Assembly: GCA_051880775.1 (NCBI GenBank)
Contig: JBJEOP010000030.1
Coordinates: 1 to 64,000 of the forward strand
Direction: 5' to 3'
Source: UBA1213 sp051880775
GTDB taxonomy: Bacteria > Bacillota > Clostridia > Oscillospirales > Acutalibacteraceae
DNA length: 64,000 bases
Below are positions 9,401-19,110 of the stretch, piece by piece. Each line of letters starts with the position of its first letter. Position 1 is the first letter of the stretch. The translations under genes and the position numbers were made by a program. Under the pieces are notes generated by a model. It did not search any database, had not been told where the DNA came from, and saw nothing but the letters and a program-made list of their open reading frames with translations.

Positions 9401-10075
9401 ATATTCAATTATAAATCCGATATTTTCAAATGCTTTTTTCGCAAATATCGTATCGGAAAGCGGTATTTCGGGATTATAAAATTCAACCGCCTGTTCAATC
9501 CACTGCTCAGGAAACGGGTGTGAAACACTCTTTTCATATAAATCAAGTATTGCCCTTTCAAGACCGCTGTCCGATTTTGCATTTGAAACAATATTGCTGA
9601 GAAGTACAAAATCACTGCGTTTCTGTGCATACATTTCTTCTATAATGTCGGACATTACGCTGTTCTTTATTGCCGAAATTTCGCTTTCGTTACCTATGCG
9701 GTAATCCTGATTTATATTGAGAATAAAAAAGTTTTCACGGATAATACGGCTGCAAAAGCTGTGGATTGTACATATATCCGCACGGGGCAGCAAAAGCTGC
9801 TGACGGCGAAGTGAAGTATTGTTGGGATTTTCGGCAAGCTTTTCGTCAATGGCTGATGCAATTCTGTTTTTCATCTCTGCCGCCGCTGCATTGGTAAAGG
9901 TCACAATCAGAAGTCTGTCGGCGTCAATCGGATTTTCTTCATCTGTCAGGCGGCTTATGACACGCTGTACAAGCACACGGGTTTTGCCCGAACCTGCGGC
10001 GGCAGAAACCAGAACCGCACCGCCCTTGGCATTTATTGCGTCCTGCTGTGACGGTGTAAAGCTCATCTTACTCAT
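6425..10075 (-). CDS. addA: ATP-dependent helicase/nuclease subunit A (AddA)
   Basis: 1216 residues, the usual AddA length. It has the UvrD-type helicase Walker A SAAAGSGKTRV (residues 24-34), a Walker B region IMIDEYQDTNEAQ near residue 400, helicase motifs such as VLYVAMTRAKEKLIV near 890, and a C-terminal RecB-like nuclease with VIVDYKTDRVKE near 1170. AddAB processes double-strand breaks to Chi-dependent 3' tails for RecA in Firmicutes. Its ATG overlaps the addB stop by 8 bp (TAATGAGTAA), which implies coupled translation. No key residue is missing. Confidence 0.97.
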   Translation of the reverse strand: MSKMSFTPSQQDAINAKGGAVLVSAAAGSGKTRVLVQRVISRLTDEENPIDADRLLIVTFTNAAAAEMKNRIASAIDEKLAENPNNTSLRRQQLLLPRADICTIHSFCSRIIRENFFILNINQDYRIGNESEISAIKNSVMSDIIEEMYAQKRSDFVLLSNIVSNAKSDSGLERAILDLYEKSVSHPFPEQWIEQAVEFYNPEIPLSDTIFAKKAFENIGFIIEYLKSLLSESYEVISENPAFQSETKSSGINCFHQYRNFVNSLENAVTASQWDNIAKCVSAYTKPPYRTPTSKKIPIDDKEKETVKNCFDTIDKIFKTKLQPIFDFTEEIYTADTNQLYPVVKCLQEILNEFDKRYLQAKNEKGILDFSDLEHFMLKLLVKQTDSGYEKTDFARSLSKQYDEIMIDEYQDTNEAQELIFRAVSNDEKNIFVVGDVKQSIYRFREAMPEIFIRRRERSVLYDRENPQFPAKIILDKNFRSREGIIDSVNFVFELLMSKRVGDIEYNDEEKLVAGAAYPEKEEPELELHIIGTDDATAENDEQSESEDEELSNDEKEARHIADIINTMMKNGTTVTEDKKERPIRYGDFCILIRNLSSHAHIFSEILNKNGIPAYTDKPYSLFECYEVNVALSFLKIVDNPLQDIPLLSVMMSNVVGFTADDLAVIRSKYKRKTLYSSVCIAARPFLEYSDSEQHSDAEKEKLTDDEILIAKKCANFVSELSYFRSLSVTVTVSRLLDVFFEKTSYIEAVSAMKNGKIRVQNIHKLMNFIRDYESSGKSGLTGFIRLLNYLEESGNNITAEDTSPSDSVKIMSIHHSKGLEFPICIMASTAAKGNSDKGAVLCHSQLGLGLNTIDTKNMLKFSSLQRTVIADELAHESKSEELRVLYVAMTRAKEKLIVISSIKSKSTKSAQKLALELKINDGKILPYDVENANTLSDWIIMCALLHPSMTELRRDAGAEDIVPVPTKSKWKYVKVGNISDSVSEETEEEYSERIDDEFMEFLETRFQQKYSHESRTLIPSKVSASALAHNDSRFDFVAKSRPAFMQEKKMTGSERGTAMHIFMQYADFSKITDNAENEKQRIVNQGFMSPEQCNALSDDDINKFTQSELFSRMLNSEKLYREYRFTVNISAKDIDENTDCTDSVILQGAIDCIFIENGELVIVDYKTDRVKEVSELADRYAKQLKLYKNASEQVFELPVRECIIYSLHLGEQTTI

Positions 10076-13000
10076 TATTTTCAGCCTCCCTGTCGTTGAT
10101 TTCCGTTTCTTTGTTTATTATTTCCATTACGGCGTCGGTTTTTAATGCTGAAACATCATTTGTATCTTTTCCGACCTCAAAGCCGCATACGGTTTTGTAA
10201 TCGCAGTATGCACAGGCATCGACCTTGCCCTTTGACGGTACTGCCGCAATTTTTCCGTCATAAAGCGAATCTGCCATTGAAAGAACTTTCTTGTCAATAT
10301 AAGAAAAGATTTTGCCGAATGATTCGAGCGAAACAAGATTTTTTAAAGAGCTCTTATTAACACTGCCGTCCTTTGTTACGTTTATCGGTATAAACAGTCC
10401 TCCCAAATCTTTTTCCATTGCAGAGAGTACGTCTTTATCGTCAATTACAAGTCCGTTCATTCTGAAATTTTTGTTTTGCTCCTGAATAAGACTTGTCTTT
10501 ACATTGTCGTTATTTATTCTGCCCGTCTTGGCAACAGGTGTTGACGGCATATACAAAATTCCCGCAGGTGCAAGAGGATACTTCCGACTGTCGGAATAAT
10601 GTTCTCCGCCGTTTTTCTCAACTGCCGCAAGATACAAAAGCATCTGAATATTAAGACCGTAAAGTATATCCGAAAGCCTGAAGCTTTTATTCCCTGTTTT
10701 GTAGTCAACAATACGAATGTATTTTTTACCGTCCTTGACATAGGTGTCAACCCTGTCTATTTTGCCCCGTATATTAACCTTTTCACCTGTGGGCAGTTCA
10801 AGTGTATATGACGGAATATCCTCGTTTTCGCCACCGATTTTCAGCTCAAAGTCTGACGGAATAAACTCGCTTTTCTGAAATTCGGCAATAAGGCGTTTAA
10901 GCACAATAACGATATTTTTCTTCATACTCTCACACGCCGCCGAAAAACGTTCACTGCGGTCTTCATCTCCGCCGATTGAATCAACAAATTTCAGCAGGTA
11001 TTCGTCAACAAGCCGTGAAAGCTCCTGTTCATCATAATTTCTGAATTCTTCAAAGCCTTTGTCCCTGAGTATGTTTTCCAGAATAAAATGCACCGCACTT
11101 CCGTAAAGACCCGAATCCATTACCGCCTTTTGTCTTGGGTATGCCTTTAATCCGTATTTACAGAAATAAGCAAAACCGCACTGATTGTATAATTCAATCT
11201 GTGAGGCCGAAAGATTAAGATTTTCGCCGAAAACAGCCTTTGCATTTTTCCTGTCTGAAATAGTATAAGGCTTGTCGGCTGACGCACGGCTTATTGCGTT
11301 AAACGGTGACGAATATTTTTCGGACGACGAAAAGTATTTTTTGAGTGTATCAAAGTGGCTGTTTTTTTGATTGAAATTTTCGGCACAGTACGAAAACGAC
11401 TGTCCCTCAGTATAAAACATCTCTCTGTCCGAAAGCTCATATCTGTGTCTGATATTTATGTTTTTAACTATATTTAAAACCTCACGGCATATAGACGACG
11501 GCTCACAGCTTTCGCCCTTTGAGTTGGTTTTGTACCAGCTTATGAACAGCTTTTCGGAAGGACTGCTCAGTGCGGAATAAGCATTGTATTTTTCTTTCAG
11601 CAACATTGCGTAAAGCGACTCGTAAACAGGCAGTTCACAGGCAAGAAGCTCACAGCGTTCGGAATCGCTGAACAGTCCGCTGTCAACAGGAACCGCTGGA
11701 AAAACATTTTCAACGGCACCTATAACAAAAACTGCCCTTGAATTTTCAACACGGATATTTCCCGCCGTACCTACTGTAACCTGATCAAGAGTCTGCGGAA
11801 TATCCGAAATATCGCTTTGCTTTATCATAAGATTAAGGAGTTCGGCGTACCGTTTGCTGTCAAGATAAGCGTCTTTCAGCACCGTGTACATTTTGTCAAG
11901 AATATCCATCATAATATCCCATATTCTTGTTTCTTCTTCTTTTGATTTGATGTCGTTTTTCTCTCCGAAATAATGCACTAATTTTCTTATTGCCTCATCA
12001 GCTTTAATGTCTTTAAGCAAAGTATAAACAGCCACGGAAAGTTCAGCACCGTTTTCCGCTTTTGAAATTGCAGATGCAAACTTTTCAAGCGGAGTTATTG
12101 CTTTTTTACGGAGTTCTTCAATCTCTGCCAGTTCCTTTTCGTTTTTTTGTTCGCTGTTTCCGTCGGGATTCATAGTGAACGGACTTTTCCAGCGTTTTCC
12201 ACGAATGTCCCACATATAAGCATAGTTTTCAAGTCTGCACACATCGCCGAAATTAAGCTGAGTAAGTCCTGTTTTAAGAAACGTAAAAATACTTTCGGTG
12301 TTAAATGACGAATGTACAACATCAAATGCCGAAAGCACAAGCTTTACAAGCGGTTTTGTTTCAAGTTTCTGCGGATTTGACATAAAATACGGAATACCGC
12401 ATTTTGAAAATTCCGTTTCGATTATGCTTTTGTACATTTCGGGCTGACGGCAAATAACAGCAATATCACTGTATGAATATCCCTCATAAAGCGTCAGCTG
12501 AGAAATATCCCTTGCAGTCTGTTCGATTTCATCGTATTCATCATTTGCCTCATACATCAAAACGGCATTATCCGTTATAAAATAGTCGTCGCCGTCATAA
12601 CGGTAAAGTGACTCTTCAACGGCGGCAAGCGACTTTTCTTTAAATCTTTTCTGTTCGTCAAGCCACACGGCAGGAGCAAGCTCTGTATTGCTGTTTTGTG
12701 CCGTTCTTATAAGCTGACGGTATGTATTGTCGGGTTCGGCAAAAATTGAATTTTGCGTGTTGCTTCCGTCATTTCTTTCACAGCCGACCGAAATCGTAAC
12801 GCTGTCAGCCTGTCTGATTATGCATTCAAGCACACGCATTTCCTGTCCCGAATAGCCGTTAAAGGAGTCCATAAATACGGTTTTCCCGTTAAAATAATGG
12901 TGTTCAAGCAGTGTTTCATAAAGTCTTGTCAGGTCGTCATTCGGGTCTGAATACGCCCTGTCTATCATTGCATTGTAGGTTGAATAAACCAATGCACTTT

Positions 13001-13460
13001 CACGCAGCTTCTCTTTCAGCCGTTCATTTTCCACACGGTCAGCGGTTTTAAGAAGGTCATCGGGCGTAATCGCACACATCTTATACTCCCTCACAGCCCC
13101 CATCATAAGCTCAGTAAGGTCATTTTTCCTGCTGCGGTTTCCGTAAAGTATGAGCTTGTCGGAAACCTCCTCCAACGCAAGACTCATCAGAACCGTTTTC
13201 GTTCCGTCATCAATACGTTTTTTTGTAATACCGCCGTACTGTTCAATAATTATATCGCAAAGTCTTGAAAAACTCAGCACGCTTATCTTTGACGCTTTTT
13301 TTGCTCCCAGACTGTCGAGAATTTTCTTTTCGTTCTGAAACGAGCTTTGTTCGGGGACAATAAGAATTATATCTTTTTCACCGTTTGCGGCGTCAAGTAT
13401 TTTTTTTCGGATAAATTCCGTTTTTCCGCTTCCGCTTCGTCCGCATACTAATTGCAGCAA
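10068..13460 (-). CDS. addB: ATP-dependent helicase/deoxyribonuclease subunit B (AddB)
   Basis: 1130 residues. It has a Walker A CGRSGSGKTEFI (residues 6-17), an inactivated helicase core as is usual for AddB, and a C-terminal nuclease domain with RIVDYKTGNKSF near residue 925. The cysteines of the iron-sulfur staple are present: one in YNQCGFAYFC near 750 and CAYCDYKTVC near 1090 (C-x2-C-x5-C). The start codon is TTG, supported by AAGGAGG eight bases upstream. It is transcribed first, then addA. Together they form the break-repair nuclease. Confidence 0.96.
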   Translation of the reverse strand: MLQLVCGRSGSGKTEFIRKKILDAANGEKDIILIVPEQSSFQNEKKILDSLGAKKASKISVLSFSRLCDIIIEQYGGITKKRIDDGTKTVLMSLALEEVSDKLILYGNRSRKNDLTELMMGAVREYKMCAITPDDLLKTADRVENERLKEKLRESALVYSTYNAMIDRAYSDPNDDLTRLYETLLEHHYFNGKTVFMDSFNGYSGQEMRVLECIIRQADSVTISVGCERNDGSNTQNSIFAEPDNTYRQLIRTAQNSNTELAPAVWLDEQKRFKEKSLAAVEESLYRYDGDDYFITDNAVLMYEANDEYDEIEQTARDISQLTLYEGYSYSDIAVICRQPEMYKSIIETEFSKCGIPYFMSNPQKLETKPLVKLVLSAFDVVHSSFNTESIFTFLKTGLTQLNFGDVCRLENYAYMWDIRGKRWKSPFTMNPDGNSEQKNEKELAEIEELRKKAITPLEKFASAISKAENGAELSVAVYTLLKDIKADEAIRKLVHYFGEKNDIKSKEEETRIWDIMMDILDKMYTVLKDAYLDSKRYAELLNLMIKQSDISDIPQTLDQVTVGTAGNIRVENSRAVFVIGAVENVFPAVPVDSGLFSDSERCELLACELPVYESLYAMLLKEKYNAYSALSSPSEKLFISWYKTNSKGESCEPSSICREVLNIVKNINIRHRYELSDREMFYTEGQSFSYCAENFNQKNSHFDTLKKYFSSSEKYSSPFNAISRASADKPYTISDRKNAKAVFGENLNLSASQIELYNQCGFAYFCKYGLKAYPRQKAVMDSGLYGSAVHFILENILRDKGFEEFRNYDEQELSRLVDEYLLKFVDSIGGDEDRSERFSAACESMKKNIVIVLKRLIAEFQKSEFIPSDFELKIGGENEDIPSYTLELPTGEKVNIRGKIDRVDTYVKDGKKYIRIVDYKTGNKSFRLSDILYGLNIQMLLYLAAVEKNGGEHYSDSRKYPLAPAGILYMPSTPVAKTGRINNDNVKTSLIQEQNKNFRMNGLVIDDKDVLSAMEKDLGGLFIPINVTKDGSVNKSSLKNLVSLESFGKIFSYIDKKVLSMADSLYDGKIAAVPSKGKVDACAYCDYKTVCGFEVGKDTNDVSALKTDAVMEIINKETEINDREAENNE

Positions 13461-13697
13461 AATAAATTCCTCCTTTATCGGTGCTTTTCAAAAAACAGCG
13501 GCAAGCTGACGCACCAAAATCATAGTAACGTGCCGCCACTGTCAGATCACGTTAATAGTTCTTTACAGTAACAATCATTTTCAATTTTTAATTTGACAGC
13601 CCATCTGCCCGCAATTTATAATTTTTATTATGTGTTTTTATTATACCATATATTAAGTTCAAAAAAATGTACAGTCAAAAATTTATTTTCGGTATTT

Positions 13698-14543
13698 TTA
13701 TTTCGCAAGGGCAAATTTTGACGCAAAGAATACCGCTGTAAAACCGAGTGCTGACATAAGCGTACAAAAAATAATGTCAATACCGCTCGGCACACCCGGG
13801 AAAATATCACAAACCGACACTGCCGCAAAGCCGACAATCGCCATAAAGGTCTGCTGAGGAAAATGTTTCATAGCTTTGTCTATGATTTTTGTCGTAAGAA
13901 GTGTTCCGATGACTATACCTGTTCCAAGAAGAAAAATATAGTAAATATTCATATTCCTGAACGATCCCCATACCGCCTCATACATTCCCAGAACAAGAAG
14001 TATGTGAGATGTGCTTATTCCGGGCAGTACCAGTGCAACGGCGATAATAACTCCGCATAATATCAGCAGCAATGCACCCTTAAAGTCACTCGGAACGACT
14101 GTCAGACTGCTTTTCGGCAGAAGTCCTACCGCAAAAACCAACCCTGCTCCGATTAAAGCGTAAATTATGTTATAACCGCTTTTCAGCGTGATTTTCGATT
14201 TTTTCAAAAGCATAGGGATACTTCCGATTATTGCACCGATAAAAAAATACATCATCGGCATTTGCCATTTTTCAACAAGCCACAGGATAAATTCCGAAAA
14301 CAGCAAAACTCCGACAACTCCGCCGAACGCCACCTCCAAAAGGAAAAAAATATTCTTTTTGAACTCACGGAAAACATTGCTCACCGCCGACACAAGACGG
14401 TCATAAATTCCGAGCATTATTGCCGTTGTTCCGCCGCTGACGCCCGGCACAAGCATTGATGAGCCTATAAGCAGACCACAGAGTGAATTTTTGAATATCG
14501 TTTTGATTTTAACAGAATTATTTACGGTTTCGGCATTATCCAT
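13698..14543 (-). CDS. DUF368 membrane protein, PopT-type undecaprenyl phosphate translocase
   Basis: 281 residues, with about eight to nine hydrophobic segments in two related halves. Each half carries the family's re-entrant motif: MLVPGVSGGTTAIMLGIYD near residue 31 and LVLPGISTSHILLVLGMYE near residue 170. DUF368 proteins have recently been shown to recycle the lipid carrier undecaprenyl phosphate across the membrane, alongside DedA proteins. The start is set at the inner ATG, because the GGAGG site covers the alternative ATG five codons earlier. The gene stands alone. The transport role is inferred from the family. Confidence 0.85.
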   Translation of the reverse strand: MDNAETVNNSVKIKTIFKNSLCGLLIGSSMLVPGVSGGTTAIMLGIYDRLVSAVSNVFREFKKNIFFLLEVAFGGVVGVLLFSEFILWLVEKWQMPMMYFFIGAIIGSIPMLLKKSKITLKSGYNIIYALIGAGLVFAVGLLPKSSLTVVPSDFKGALLLILCGVIIAVALVLPGISTSHILLVLGMYEAVWGSFRNMNIYYIFLLGTGIVIGTLLTTKIIDKAMKHFPQQTFMAIVGFAAVSVCDIFPGVPSGIDIIFCTLMSALGFTAVFFASKFALAK

Positions 14544-14784
14544 ATAACAGACCTCCAAATGAATTGACGCTGATTTTAAAAATCAGTTACATCAGCTTAT
14601 CGGGCAGAAATTGTTTGAACCCTTAACTTTCCTGCATTCTTTAATTGTATGTACAAAGCTTTTTGACAATACCCCAATTATCAATAATAAAATACAGCGA
14701 CTGCGTAATTTGTCATATTTTCTGTTAATGACCATATTATTTTCGCAGATACCCGATGTTATTCCTGTTATACTATTTTCTTTG

Positions 14785-14896
14785 AAATCTGAGGGTAAAA
14801 ATTGCGTGCAGGGGTATTATACTCCTGACGGAGTCAAGTGCGGGCAGTCCTTGTGGACTTTGGTGCAAAGTCCCGACATCTATTACTCAAAAAAAA
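14785..14896 (+). repeat. Dispersed repeat element, copy A (diverged)
   Basis: This shares the order AAATCTGAGGGTAAAAATTG, then a GGTGCAGG-like arm, GTCAAG, CAGTCCTTGTGG, GCAAAGTCCCGACAT and TATTACTCAAAAA with copies at 38091-38207 and 55513-55645. The two internal hairpin arms are degraded here. There is no coding capacity. It sits between the DUF368 gene and the purine permease, in a 400-bp stretch with no gene. Confidence 0.7.
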
Positions 14897-14926
14897 AAAA
14901 CGGTATCAGGCTTTATTCCGAAAAAC

Positions 14927-14967
14927 AAAGACAGAAAAACTCTGAAAATCAGAATTTTTCTGTCTTT
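14927..14967 (-). terminator. Terminator of the NCS2 permease gene
   Basis: A long 18-bp stem with one mismatch, 14927-14944 with 14950-14967, lies 25 bp past the permease stop. The stem itself supplies A/T runs on both strands, so it may act in both directions. Confidence 0.65.
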
Positions 14968-14991
14968 TAAGAAATTCAAAAAATTTTAAAA

Positions 14992-16386
14992 TCAGTGTGT
15001 AAGCAGGAACATTGCAAGGAACAGTGCTGTGATAATCCATGTTGTGATATGAATTTCCTTAACCTTGCCTGTAAAGAGCTTGATGATTACATAAGAAAGA
15101 AGACCGAATGCAATACCGTAGCTTATGTTGTAAGTAAATACCATCATAGATATTGTAAGGAATGCCGGAACAGCAATGGAAATGTCGTTCCAGTCTATGT
15201 CCTTAACGCTCTTCATCATAAGAACGCCGACAAAAATAAGTGCGGCTGCTGTTGCTGTTGACGGAATAAGTGCGGCAATAGGTGTAAGGAACATTGCAAT
15301 AAAGAACATACCTGCTGTTACAAGAGAAGAAAGACCTGTGCGGCCGCCTTCTGCAACACCTGCTGTTGATTCAACATAAGTTGTAACGGTTGAAGTACCG
15401 CATACAGCACCTACTGTTGTTGCAACTGCGTCAGAGAGCATTGCTTTGTTCATATTTACAACCTCGCCTTTTTTGTCGAGCAGGTTGCCCTGTGAGCAGG
15501 CAGCATAAAGAGTACCCATTGTGTCGAACATATCAACCATACAGAATGCAAGAGATGTTGTGATGATAAGGATAACAAGGCTTTCTGTTGAATGTTTTGC
15601 AAGATAACCCGAGAAGTCAAAGCCCTCTGTAAATACCTTGCCAAAGCACTGAGTTGCAAAATCACCGAAAGCTGAGAAAGGATTGAGTGAAAGCTTATCC
15701 GCAAATTTATCATAAAATCCCGGAACGGTAAGACCGAGAAGATAGTATGCACCTGTGCCGCCGAGGATACCCCAAAGAACAGCACCCTTGATTTTTCTTG
15801 CTGAAAGAATTGCGATAACCATAAGGCTTATGATAGTAATAACAAGAGGCATTATAGTTGCCCATGTTACGTTTCCGCCGATAAGGTTGAATGATGCAAG
15901 TGTAACACCTGTTTCTTCACTCGGAACAACAAGACCTGAATTCTGTACGCCGATAAATGCGATGAACATACCGATACCTACCGGGATAGCTGTCTTTACG
16001 CATTTAGGAACGCAGTCAAAGATTTTCTTTCTGAGTCCTGTTGCGGTAAGAGCGATGAAGATTACACCGTCAATAAGAACAATCAAAAGAGCGTTTGCAT
16101 AAGTAAATCCAAAGCCAAAGCATACAGTATAAACAAAGAATGCGTTTATGCCCATACCTGATGCCTGAGCAAGCGGAAGGTTTGCAAGAAGTCCCATAAG
16201 GACTGTTCCGAGAATAGCCGAAATTGCCGTTGCAATATACATTGCGTTGTATGAAAGACCCAGATCGGCGAACATACTTCCGTTTACCATAAGAATATAC
16301 GCCATTGCCATAAATGTGGTAATACCGGCGAAAAACTCGGTTTTTACATTCGAGCCTCTCTCTTTTACTTTAAAAAATTCGAGCAT
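14992..16386 (-). CDS. NCS2-family guanine/hypoxanthine/adenine-type permease (AzgA group)
   Basis: 464 residues with about 12 to 14 membrane segments. It starts with the AzgA-group pattern (TEFFAGITTFMAMAYILMVN at residues 16-35) and has LAQASGMGINAFFVYTV near residue 72, the region that contains the substrate-binding Asn. These proteins take up purine bases with protons. No purine riboswitch core is recognisable in the roughly 270 bp upstream, although G- or C-rich and AT-rich tracts occur there. Guanine/hypoxanthine is more likely than uracil, but the exact base is not resolvable. Confidence 0.88.
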   Translation of the reverse strand: MLEFFKVKERGSNVKTEFFAGITTFMAMAYILMVNGSMFADLGLSYNAMYIATAISAILGTVLMGLLANLPLAQASGMGINAFFVYTVCFGFGFTYANALLIVLIDGVIFIALTATGLRKKIFDCVPKCVKTAIPVGIGMFIAFIGVQNSGLVVPSEETGVTLASFNLIGGNVTWATIMPLVITIISLMVIAILSARKIKGAVLWGILGGTGAYYLLGLTVPGFYDKFADKLSLNPFSAFGDFATQCFGKVFTEGFDFSGYLAKHSTESLVILIITTSLAFCMVDMFDTMGTLYAACSQGNLLDKKGEVVNMNKAMLSDAVATTVGAVCGTSTVTTYVESTAGVAEGGRTGLSSLVTAGMFFIAMFLTPIAALIPSTATAAALIFVGVLMMKSVKDIDWNDISIAVPAFLTISMMVFTYNISYGIAFGLLSYVIIKLFTGKVKEIHITTWIITALFLAMFLLTH

Positions 16387-16657
16387 TTAAAAATCCCCCT
16401 AAAAATTTTGATGTTCGTTTTGTTTGTTAATTCAAATATATTGCCGCATACCCCCTTAAAAAATTAAAGTAAAAATTATTTTTGCAATCCCCCCTCGGAA
16501 AACGGTCGTTTATTATATAATCTATTTTACCTTATTCCGACCGCAACATACCAAAAAGTAAATTATGTGAATTTTCACAAAAAGCTGTAATACAATATAA
16601 ATTCTATGTCCGTAAACCGCAACATTATCCGACAAAAATAACATTATGAAAATGCTA

Positions 16658-18184
16658 TCATTTGTTCCAGTATTTACGGTCAAGATTTCTGTACTGAATT
16701 GCCTCCATAATATGCGGTGTTTTAATGACCTCAGAATTATCAAGGTCAGCTACCGTTCGGGCAACTTTGAGTATTCTGTCGTAGGCTCTTGCGGAAAGTC
16801 CCATAACATCAAAGGATTTTTGAAGTATAGCCTTTGCTCTGTCGTCCATAGGACACATTTTTTGCAGAAGAGCCGATGTTATCCGTGCATTGCAAGATAT
16901 GCCCGTGCCTTTGAAGCGTTCATTCTGAATTTTTCGTACACGGTCAACACGCTTTTTTATTTCGGCTGAGGATTCGGCTTTTTCGTCTGACGAAAGGTCG
17001 TCAAATTCAACAGGCGGCACCTCAACGTGCAAATCCAGCCTGTCAAGCAGAGGTCCCGAAACCTTTGCAAGATAATTTGAAACGGCTTTCTGACTGCAAG
17101 TACACTCTCGTGTCGGGTGACCGTAATATCCGCACGGACACGGATTCATTGCCGCAACAAGCATAATCGAACACGGGTAAGTAAGAGTTGCGTTCACACG
17201 GGATATTGTAACCTGTCCGTCCTCAATCGGCTGACGCAGGATTTCCATTGTGTTACGGTTAAATTCGGGCAGCTCGTCAAGAAAAAGCACTCCGTTGTGT
17301 GCAAGCGAAATTTCACCCGGGTGAGGGATACTTCCTCCTCCCGAAAGACCTGCGGGTGAAACCGTATGATGCGGTGAACGGAACGGACGCTGTGAAACAA
17401 GCGATACTCCGTTTGGCAGAGCTCCGGCAATCGAATGTATTTTTGTTGTTTCTATCATCTCGTCAAAGGTCATATCGGGCAGTATGGTCGGAATACGCTT
17501 TGCAAGCATACTCTTGCCCGAACCCGGACTGCCGATAAGAAGAATGTTGTGTCCTCCGCAGGCGGCAACCTCAATGGCACGCTTTGCCTCAAACTGACCC
17601 TTTACATCAGAAAAATCTACGCTGAAATTCTGCGGCTGAAAAACATTTTCAACGGGCTTTGCGGGACTTATTATACGCTTTCCTCTCAGATGCTCCACAA
17701 GCTGTGAAATGGTATGAACGGGTATTATGTCGATACCGTCAACAACAGCACCCTCGGCGGCATTTTCTTCGGGAACATAAAAATACTTACAGCCCTTGTT
17801 TTTTGCCTGAATAGCCATAGGCAGAACGCCGTTTATCGGGCGAACCTCGCCTCCGAGCGACAACTCGCCTATGAATGCGGAATCCGAGAGATTGTTGTCT
17901 ATATTTCCTGATGCCAGAAGCAGTGAAACGAGTATGGGCAAATCATAAACTGCACCCGCTTTTTTAATATCGGCAGGTGCAAGGTTTACAACTATTCTTT
18001 TCATAGGAAAAGTAAGACCGCAGTTTCTTATTGCGGAACGCACTCTGTCACGGGATTCCTTTACCGATGTATCGGGCAAGCCGACAATGTCAAACGCCAT
18101 AAGTCCTCCCGAAATATCGGTTTCAACCTGAACCTCAAATGCGTCTATTCCCAGAATTCCCATACTTCTTACAGCAACAACCAT
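16658..18184 (-). CDS. YifB/ComM-family Mg-chelatase-like AAA+ ATPase
   Basis: 508 residues from the preferred ATG at 18184, which has GGGGA upstream; an ATG 11 codons earlier lacks a ribosome site. The N-terminal ChlI-like domain reads FDIVGLPDTSVKESRDRVRS. The AAA+ core follows, with Walker A LLIGSPGSGKSMLAKRIP near residue 216 and Walker B GVLFLDELPEFNR near 290. A C-terminal domain has Cys residues (AAMNPCPCGYYGH, then CTC). The homologue ComM is a branch-migration helicase in natural transformation. dprA is also in this window, but no other competence gene is seen. Confidence 0.92.
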   Translation of the reverse strand: MVVAVRSMGILGIDAFEVQVETDISGGLMAFDIVGLPDTSVKESRDRVRSAIRNCGLTFPMKRIVVNLAPADIKKAGAVYDLPILVSLLLASGNIDNNLSDSAFIGELSLGGEVRPINGVLPMAIQAKNKGCKYFYVPEENAAEGAVVDGIDIIPVHTISQLVEHLRGKRIISPAKPVENVFQPQNFSVDFSDVKGQFEAKRAIEVAACGGHNILLIGSPGSGKSMLAKRIPTILPDMTFDEMIETTKIHSIAGALPNGVSLVSQRPFRSPHHTVSPAGLSGGGSIPHPGEISLAHNGVLFLDELPEFNRNTMEILRQPIEDGQVTISRVNATLTYPCSIMLVAAMNPCPCGYYGHPTRECTCSQKAVSNYLAKVSGPLLDRLDLHVEVPPVEFDDLSSDEKAESSAEIKKRVDRVRKIQNERFKGTGISCNARITSALLQKMCPMDDRAKAILQKSFDVMGLSARAYDRILKVARTVADLDNSEVIKTPHIMEAIQYRNLDRKYWNK

Positions 18185-18453
18185 TTTTTTGAATATCCCC
18201 TTTTTCCGAAACGACATTATCGGATAAATTCCAAAAGCCGCAAAATAATATATTTTTCGGTTTAAGCGACAGAAAAACGTCCGTATTGATGAAACAAAAT
18301 TTATTTCATTTTAAATTATATATTAAATTTTTATGAACTGCAATACCTTTGACAATGTCAATTTATTCTTTGGCAAATATAAACAAATATACTAACTCCT
18401 TTTGATAAGTTATACCGAAGAAGAAGTTTTTTGCAGTTTTTATCAAAAATTCA

Positions 18454-18482
18454 TTGACATAATGAAATTTATAGTGTATTAT
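18454..18482 (+). promoter_or_regulatory. Sigma-A-type promoter for the sigma-H-like gene
   Basis: A perfect TTGACA, a 17-bp spacer and TATTAT, located 31 bp upstream of the start codon. Confidence 0.7.
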
Positions 18483-18513
18483 TTAATGGTACATATTGCT
18501 GTGGGGTGTCATA

Positions 18514-19101
18514 ATGTTTGAAAATGAACAGATTGATGAGTATAAAAATCTGAGCGACACTGAACTTATACACCTGTACAAAAACGGCGACCAGACTGCT
18601 TTTCAGCAGTTGGCGGTACGCTACATTTTTATAATAAGAAACAAATCATCAGATTTATACAATATGGGCATAGAGTCGGAGGATCTTATTCAAGAGGGAC
18701 TTCTGGGATTGCATAATGCTGTCCGCTCATTTGATGAAAATGGCGGAGCGTCGTTTCGCACTTATGCAAGTATATGTATTCGTAACAGACTTGTTTCTGC
18801 TGTCCGCACTGCTAATGCAGACAAAAACAAAATAAACAGCATTTCTGTTTCTCTTGATGATGAAACAGAGCTGTACTCACTGCCTGATAATGAACCTGAA
18901 AACGCAGTCATCATTCGTGAGGACTTACAGGGATTGGTAGATTATTTAAATAATAATCTCTCAAAAACAGAGCTTTCGGTTTTGTCACTTTATCTCGAAG
19001 GCAAATCATATAATCAAATTTCCGAAGCACTCAATGTTTCAAAAAAGGTATGTGATAATGCAATGCAGCGAGTCAGAAGAAAACTAAGAATTATGAACTG
19101 A
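18514..19101 (+). CDS. Sigma-70 family RNA polymerase sigma factor, SigH-like
   Basis: 195 residues. Region 2 is visible as LIHLYKNGDQTAFQQLAVRY and SEDLIQEGLLGLHNAVRSFD, with the aromatic/basic segment FRTYASICIRNRLVSAVR. Region 4 ends as a helix-turn-helix (LEGKSYNQISEALNVSKKV). The length and layout fit the Spo0H/SigH group that launches sporulation and related programmes, rather than ECF factors. The start is the ATG at 18514 preceded by GGGGTG; an in-frame TTG six codons earlier is less likely. It is divergent from yifB and not in the rlmB neighbourhood usual for sigH, so the name is not assigned. Confidence 0.8.
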   Translation: MFENEQIDEYKNLSDTELIHLYKNGDQTAFQQLAVRYIFIIRNKSSDLYNMGIESEDLIQEGLLGLHNAVRSFDENGGASFRTYASICIRNRLVSAVRTANADKNKINSISVSLDDETELYSLPDNEPENAVIIREDLQGLVDYLNNNLSKTELSVLSLYLEGKSYNQISEALNVSKKVCDNAMQRVRRKLRIMN

Positions 19102-19110
19102 TACAGTTTT

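Noticed and set aside
16387..16657. Purine riboswitch upstream of the NCS2 permease
   Set aside because: The conserved loop-loop sequences and the three-way core are not present.
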